Translations under genes and position numbers: made by a program
Shown here: in pieces, positions 60,724 to 64,000 of the stretch
How positions within the stretch are numbered: position 1 is the first letter of the stretch
Layout of the letters: each line of letters opens with the position of its first letter
Notes under the pieces: model-generated
What the model was told of the DNA's origin: nothing
Database searches by the model: none
The model's input: only the letters and a program-made list of their open reading frames with translations
Assembly (NCBI RefSeq): GCF_900114415.1
Contig: NZ_FOSZ01000003.1
Span: 62,001-126,000, forward strand
Source: Shimia haliotis
GTDB lineage: Bacteria > Pseudomonadota > Alphaproteobacteria > Rhodobacterales > Rhodobacteraceae
DNA length: 64,000 nucleotides
Direction: 5' to 3'

Positions 60724-61610
60724 TGGCCAGGAAGATCCATCATAGTCAGTTCACGTCGCGGCTTGGGCGCCGGTGCATTCGGGTCGGGGGGAGGCGGGAA
60801 TAGGATATCCTGCACCCATTGTTCTGCGTCTTTACACCCATCACCCGCCGGAGGGGAAGCTTGATCTACACACCCCTGAGCCCCCTTCGGGCACGCCAGA
60901 CGCACATGAAAATGATAGTGGTGGCCCCACCAGGGTCGAATTTTTCGCAACCACTTCCGATCCCCTTTTGCGTCCTTGCACATTTGTACTTTTGCTCCGG
61001 GGAAAACAAAAATTCGCGCGACGCGCGGATCGCTGGCTGCGGCCTTGAGAACCTCATGGTGCTGCCGGGTCCAACTGCTGTTCACAAACGCGCCCCGTTC
61101 ACGGCGCATGGAAATTGACGAAATACTCTCTCGTTCTGCCACGCTTAGATTCAGGCGTTTGGGCGGCAACATCCAGATGTCGACATCCAATCCCAACTGG
61201 TGACTGCGGTGGCCTGATAACATCGGCCCGCCGCGAGGTTGGCTGATGTCACCAACGTAGAGACCCTCCCAACCGGGTTGTTGTGCGGCCTTGGCGGACA
61301 ATGTCTGAATATAGTCTATGACCTCGGGATGGCCCCAATTCCGGTTCCGCGACAAACGCATCGCCTGCCAGGTTGGGCCGGTCTCCGCCAGCTGCTGACC
61401 GCCCGCTACGCACCCCTTTGAATAGCTGCCAAAAGGGGCAGGCGCCTGAGCGCTACCAGCGGGCTTGGCTCCAAAAAGCTGCTTTGCTTCAACCCCCTGC
61501 ATCGCAGCCGGGATGGCCTGACGCGTAGAGACAGTTGGATTTTCAACCGTTTGCGTTTTGCAGGCGGCCAGAGCCACCAGCAGAGGGAGTATCAGGAAGC
61601 GACGTCCCAT
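60696..61610 (-). CDS. mepA: MepA-like penicillin-insensitive murein endopeptidase
   Basis: LAS-family metallo-peptidase that cleaves D-Ala-mDAP cross-links. From ATG 61610 the 304-residue product has a lipoprotein signal with Cys17 in VALAACKTQ, zinc ligands in SGHRSHQLGLDVDIWM (His and Asp) and the HHYHFHVRLACP motif. The C-terminal region is rich in Pro. E. coli MepA is 274 residues and soluble in the periplasm; this one seems lipid-anchored. Confidence 0.9.
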   Translation of the reverse strand: MGRRFLILPLLVALAACKTQTVENPTVSTRQAIPAAMQGVEAKQLFGAKPAGSAQAPAPFGSYSKGCVAGGQQLAETGPTWQAMRLSRNRNWGHPEVIDYIQTLSAKAAQQPGWEGLYVGDISQPRGGPMLSGHRSHQLGLDVDIWMLPPKRLNLSVAERESISSISMRRERGAFVNSSWTRQHHEVLKAAASDPRVARIFVFPGAKVQMCKDAKGDRKWLRKIRPWWGHHYHFHVRLACPKGAQGCVDQASPPAGDGCKDAEQWVQDILFPPPPDPNAPAPKPRRELTMMDLPGQCVDVLQSP

Positions 61611-62944
61611 TGTTTGTGATCTCCTGCGGGGTTGACCCAACGTAGCAGGATCAGACCCAGCAGGAAAAGAGCGATCAAAGGTGTAACGCCAATTTGTTGG
61701 CTGCCCGATATCGCAGTCATGACGCCGATCAGGAAAGGAGCGATAAAGGAGGTCGCCTTGCCGGCAAGGGCATATAAGCCAAAGGATTCCGCAGTGCGAT
61801 CAGGAATGGCCTGACGCACCATCATGGTACGGCTTGCCGATTGGATGACGCCCCCGGCGGCACCTATCAGAACGCCCATCACATAAAAGGCTTGATCCGG
61901 CAGAGAGGATTCGGGGCCGACCGCGACGCCAAAAACGCTTTCGCGAGAGATAAAGACGATGGATATGGCCACGCCGCAAAGAACCCAAATACAGCACGTT
62001 ATGACGGGTTTGGGGCCAAACCGGGTGTCCGCTTTCCCGCCAAGCCATGCAAAAATGGCACCTGCAATGATGGCCAGAATGCCAAAGATACCCACATCAA
62101 CCACGGACCATTCCAGCACGCCGGCCGCATAGATGCCACCAAAGGTGTACATCCCGTTCAGCGCGTCCCGATAGAACATGGAGCTGCTGAGGTAGGCGAA
62201 AAGCGACGGGGTTTTGGGCAGATTCTTTACCGTTCCGACCACGTCCTTGATGGCCTTGAGCGTTGCGCCCTTGGCTGGTCGCGCCGGTTTGGGGTCACGC
62301 ACCCAAAGGAAAAACGGGATCATAAACACCATGTACCAGATCGCGGTCAGCGGTCCGACCGACCGCGTGCCTTCGCGCTGTTCCGCGTCCAACCCCAAAA
62401 TCGGGTCTATGCCGATCAGCGTTTTGCCGGTTTCGGCATTTTCCGCCAGAAGCGTCAACATGATCACGAGCGCCAGCAGGCCCCCTACGTACCCAAATGC
62501 CCAGCCGTTTCCGGAAATGCGCCCCAGCTCTTCTTTGTTGCCAAGATCGGGCAGCATTGAGTTGGTGAAGATCGTGGCGAATTCCATCCCGATCATACCA
62601 ATCGCAAAAAGCGTCAAGGTCCACGTCAGGTTAAAGCTCCCCGGTGCCGCCCACCACAGACCAAAAGAGCCGCAGACATACATGATGGAAAAGAGCCAGA
62701 TCCAGCGAAGCCGGTTGCCAAAGGTATCGGCCATTGCCCCGAGGATAGGCGCCATGATCGCGATCACAACACCTGCTGCGGCGATGCCAAATCCCCATGC
62801 AGCCTGTGCTTCGGCGCCATCACCGATCAAATCCTTGATGTATGGCGCAAAAATAAAGGTGATCAACAAGGTGTTGTACGGCTGACTTGCCCAATCAAAG
62901 AAAAACCAGCCCCAGATGCGCTTACGCGCGGAAACCTCAGACAT
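61592..62944 (-). CDS. UMF1-family MFS transporter
   Basis: The 450-residue membrane protein has about twelve helices and the Atg22/UMF1 N-terminus WGWFFFDWASQPYNTLLITF, with APYIKDLIGDG next and PILGAMADTFGNR as the MFS loop motif. The family includes vacuolar amino-acid effluxers in fungi; bacterial substrates are not defined. It overlaps mepA by 19 bp. Confidence 0.88.
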   Translation of the reverse strand: MSEVSARKRIWGWFFFDWASQPYNTLLITFIFAPYIKDLIGDGAEAQAAWGFGIAAAGVVIAIMAPILGAMADTFGNRLRWIWLFSIMYVCGSFGLWWAAPGSFNLTWTLTLFAIGMIGMEFATIFTNSMLPDLGNKEELGRISGNGWAFGYVGGLLALVIMLTLLAENAETGKTLIGIDPILGLDAEQREGTRSVGPLTAIWYMVFMIPFFLWVRDPKPARPAKGATLKAIKDVVGTVKNLPKTPSLFAYLSSSMFYRDALNGMYTFGGIYAAGVLEWSVVDVGIFGILAIIAGAIFAWLGGKADTRFGPKPVITCCIWVLCGVAISIVFISRESVFGVAVGPESSLPDQAFYVMGVLIGAAGGVIQSASRTMMVRQAIPDRTAESFGLYALAGKATSFIAPFLIGVMTAISGSQQIGVTPLIALFLLGLILLRWVNPAGDHKQWDVAS

Positions 62945-63000
62945 CCCCGTCCCCAGTATGTTTTTCCATACTTAGACCGCCAGTCCGGATTAATAGCAAG

Positions 63001-63537
63001 TTAATCCTGCTCTGGCGGCCAAGGTCTTGTTGCGTCGGCCTCGATCCAATTCATGACCCACGCGGGTGCCAACGGTCGTGGTGCCTTCACGGGCAAGGCG
63101 TTCATCACGGTGTCAGGAGGCACGATGCCGTTGCTGCCGGTGATTGCAGCCCGATACAACGCCTGATTGGCGCATTCGCCATTCTGCTTCCACATGGTTT
63201 GTTCCAGATAAACAAATTTGTCATCCCAATACACCGCGCGACTGCGCATCGTGATTTTCTCGAATGTGCGTATCCGGCGGCGATATCGAACGGACACTCC
63301 GGCCATCGTCATGCCCCACCGATTTGACCGCAAGGTTTCAATTAAACCTATACGTCGCGCCAAGGGTATGCGGCCCAAATCAAAAAGCGTGAGTGTACGC
63401 CCGTTGTTGAGCTCCATCCACAAATCGATGTCCGACGGCCAGCATCGGTGCTCTGACACATGCGTGCCCGTCAACGGCAAAGGCGCCGCGTTGCGATACT
63501 TCACCATTTCTTTGACCATTCGCATGATGGGATACAT
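63001..63537 (-). CDS. Hotdog-fold acyl-CoA thioesterase family protein
   Basis: The 178-residue soluble protein has the 4HBT/THEM6-like pattern SDIDLWMELNNGRTLTLFDLGR, followed by beta strands with VSVRYRRRIRTFEKITMRSR. These enzymes hydrolyse acyl-CoA thioesters, but activity is not shown for many members. It lies 56 bp upstream of the UMF1 gene in the same direction. Confidence 0.82.
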   Translation of the reverse strand: MYPIMRMVKEMVKYRNAAPLPLTGTHVSEHRCWPSDIDLWMELNNGRTLTLFDLGRIPLARRIGLIETLRSNRWGMTMAGVSVRYRRRIRTFEKITMRSRAVYWDDKFVYLEQTMWKQNGECANQALYRAAITGSNGIVPPDTVMNALPVKAPRPLAPAWVMNWIEADATRPWPPEQD

Positions 63538-63678
63538 CGACTCGGTCCTTGCTAGGTTGCGATGTGGGCCTTCAACGCCTGTTGCAACGGATCGTCAACC
63601 GTGAACCCGCGACAGGCTTGTGATTCCGTCTGAGGGTGCTTAATTGTTGGCCGAAACCAACAAAAAGGATCCTTGGCG

Positions 63679-63960
63679 ATGATGGCAATCTATGGCCCGC
63701 TAAAGCTCATTCTGGACGTCGCCTTTTTCATAATGATCGTGCACATCATCATGAGCTGGCTGATCAATTTTCAGGTCTTGAATCTGCGCCAGCCGATTGT
63801 CGGGCAGATCTGGATGGGTCTGAACCGCCTGCTTGAGCCGATCTACGAACCGGTGCGCCGCATCCTGCCTGATACACGACCTCTTGATCTGGCACCGTTG
63901 GTGGTCTTTATCATCATCATCTCGCTGCGCGATTATATCCTCCCGACTATTCTGTTCTAG
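63679..63960 (+). CDS. YggT-family small membrane protein
   Basis: The 93-residue protein from ATG 63679 (AAGGA nine bases upstream) has two hydrophobic segments (about 8-30 and 68-90), and the YggT signature NFQVLNLRQPIVGQIW then LLEPIYEPVRRILPDTRPLDLAP. YggT proteins are linked to membrane organisation and osmotic tolerance; no reaction is known. Confidence 0.88.
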   Translation: MMAIYGPLKLILDVAFFIMIVHIIMSWLINFQVLNLRQPIVGQIWMGLNRLLEPIYEPVRRILPDTRPLDLAPLVVFIIIISLRDYILPTILF

Positions 63961-64000
63961 GCGGGACCCCCTTGCCCCCGATCGGTGCCTGTGGGACAGT

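Noticed and set aside
1..64000. tRNA or rRNA genes, CRISPR arrays, insertion sequences or prophage genes
   Set aside because: None was seen on reading; no transposase, integrase or phage structural protein is encoded and no regularly spaced repeat array other than the 11-bp repeats was found.

Overview
The window looks like chromosomal DNA from a marine alphaproteobacterium of the Rhodobacteraceae (Roseobacter group). The evidence is the make-up of the flagellar cluster (FliL, MotA/MotB, FliF, a FliH-like protein and FliN, with MotE-like and periplasmic accessory proteins between the motor genes), the GC-rich third codon positions, the OFA-type and CUT1 transporters, and the close match of many proteins to what is known from roseobacters. 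I saw no tRNA, rRNA, CRISPR array, insertion sequence or prophage.

Region 1 (1-21.6 kb) is most of a flagellar gene cluster. At the left edge are flgA, flgH and a FliL-family gene (+). Converging on them is a long leftward run (11839 down to 1696): fliL, a small membrane coiled-coil gene, a MotE-like gene, motA, a 764-residue periplasmic repeat protein, a flagellar lytic transglycosylase, flhA, fliR, flhB and a FliJ-like coiled-coil gene. Diverging from fliL is fliF-fliH-fliN-fliP (+), followed by a DUF1992 gene. Then come flgE-flgK-flgL-flgI and motB (-). The three internal flagellar promoter regions (fliL/fliF, flgE, motB) each hold one near-match to the CtrA box TTAA-N7-TTAA, which suggests shared CtrA control.

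Region 2 (21.6-31.8 kb) holds plsC, the outer-membrane assembly pair tamA-tamB, a TetR regulator with a palindromic operator, an unusual 218-residue protein with a Ser/Thr-rich amphipathic hairpin reminiscent of aerolysin/ETX-MTX2 pore formers, a cysteine-synthase-like enzyme and an OFA-family MFS carrier.

Region 3 (31.9-36.3 kb) is threonine catabolism (kbl-tdh) behind an XRE-cupin regulator, with a divergent thiolase. Two copies of a putative operator lie in front of kbl.

Region 4 (36.3-46 kb) is a LacI-controlled glycoside locus: a CUT1 ABC transporter, two Gfo/Idh/MocA oxidoreductases and two xylose-isomerase-like TIM barrels. This enzyme set matches an oxidation, elimination, hydration and reduction route for a glycoside or anhydrosugar. 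Two perfect LacI palindromes sit 85 bp apart between the divergent promoters.

Region 5 (46-64 kb) is mixed metabolism: a polar amino-acid ABC transporter, a molybdopterin oxidoreductase, a lipid kinase, NAD salvage genes pncA and pncB with a hybrid histidine kinase between them, a kinase plus phospho-lyase pair resembling the hydroxylysine or phosphoethanolamine system, arfB, a queuosine-precursor transporter, a phytase-like esterase, mepA, a UMF1-type MFS protein, a thioesterase and a YggT protein. An 11-bp tandem repeat (consensus GACGCAATACC) occurs twice here, each time just upstream of a leftward gene.
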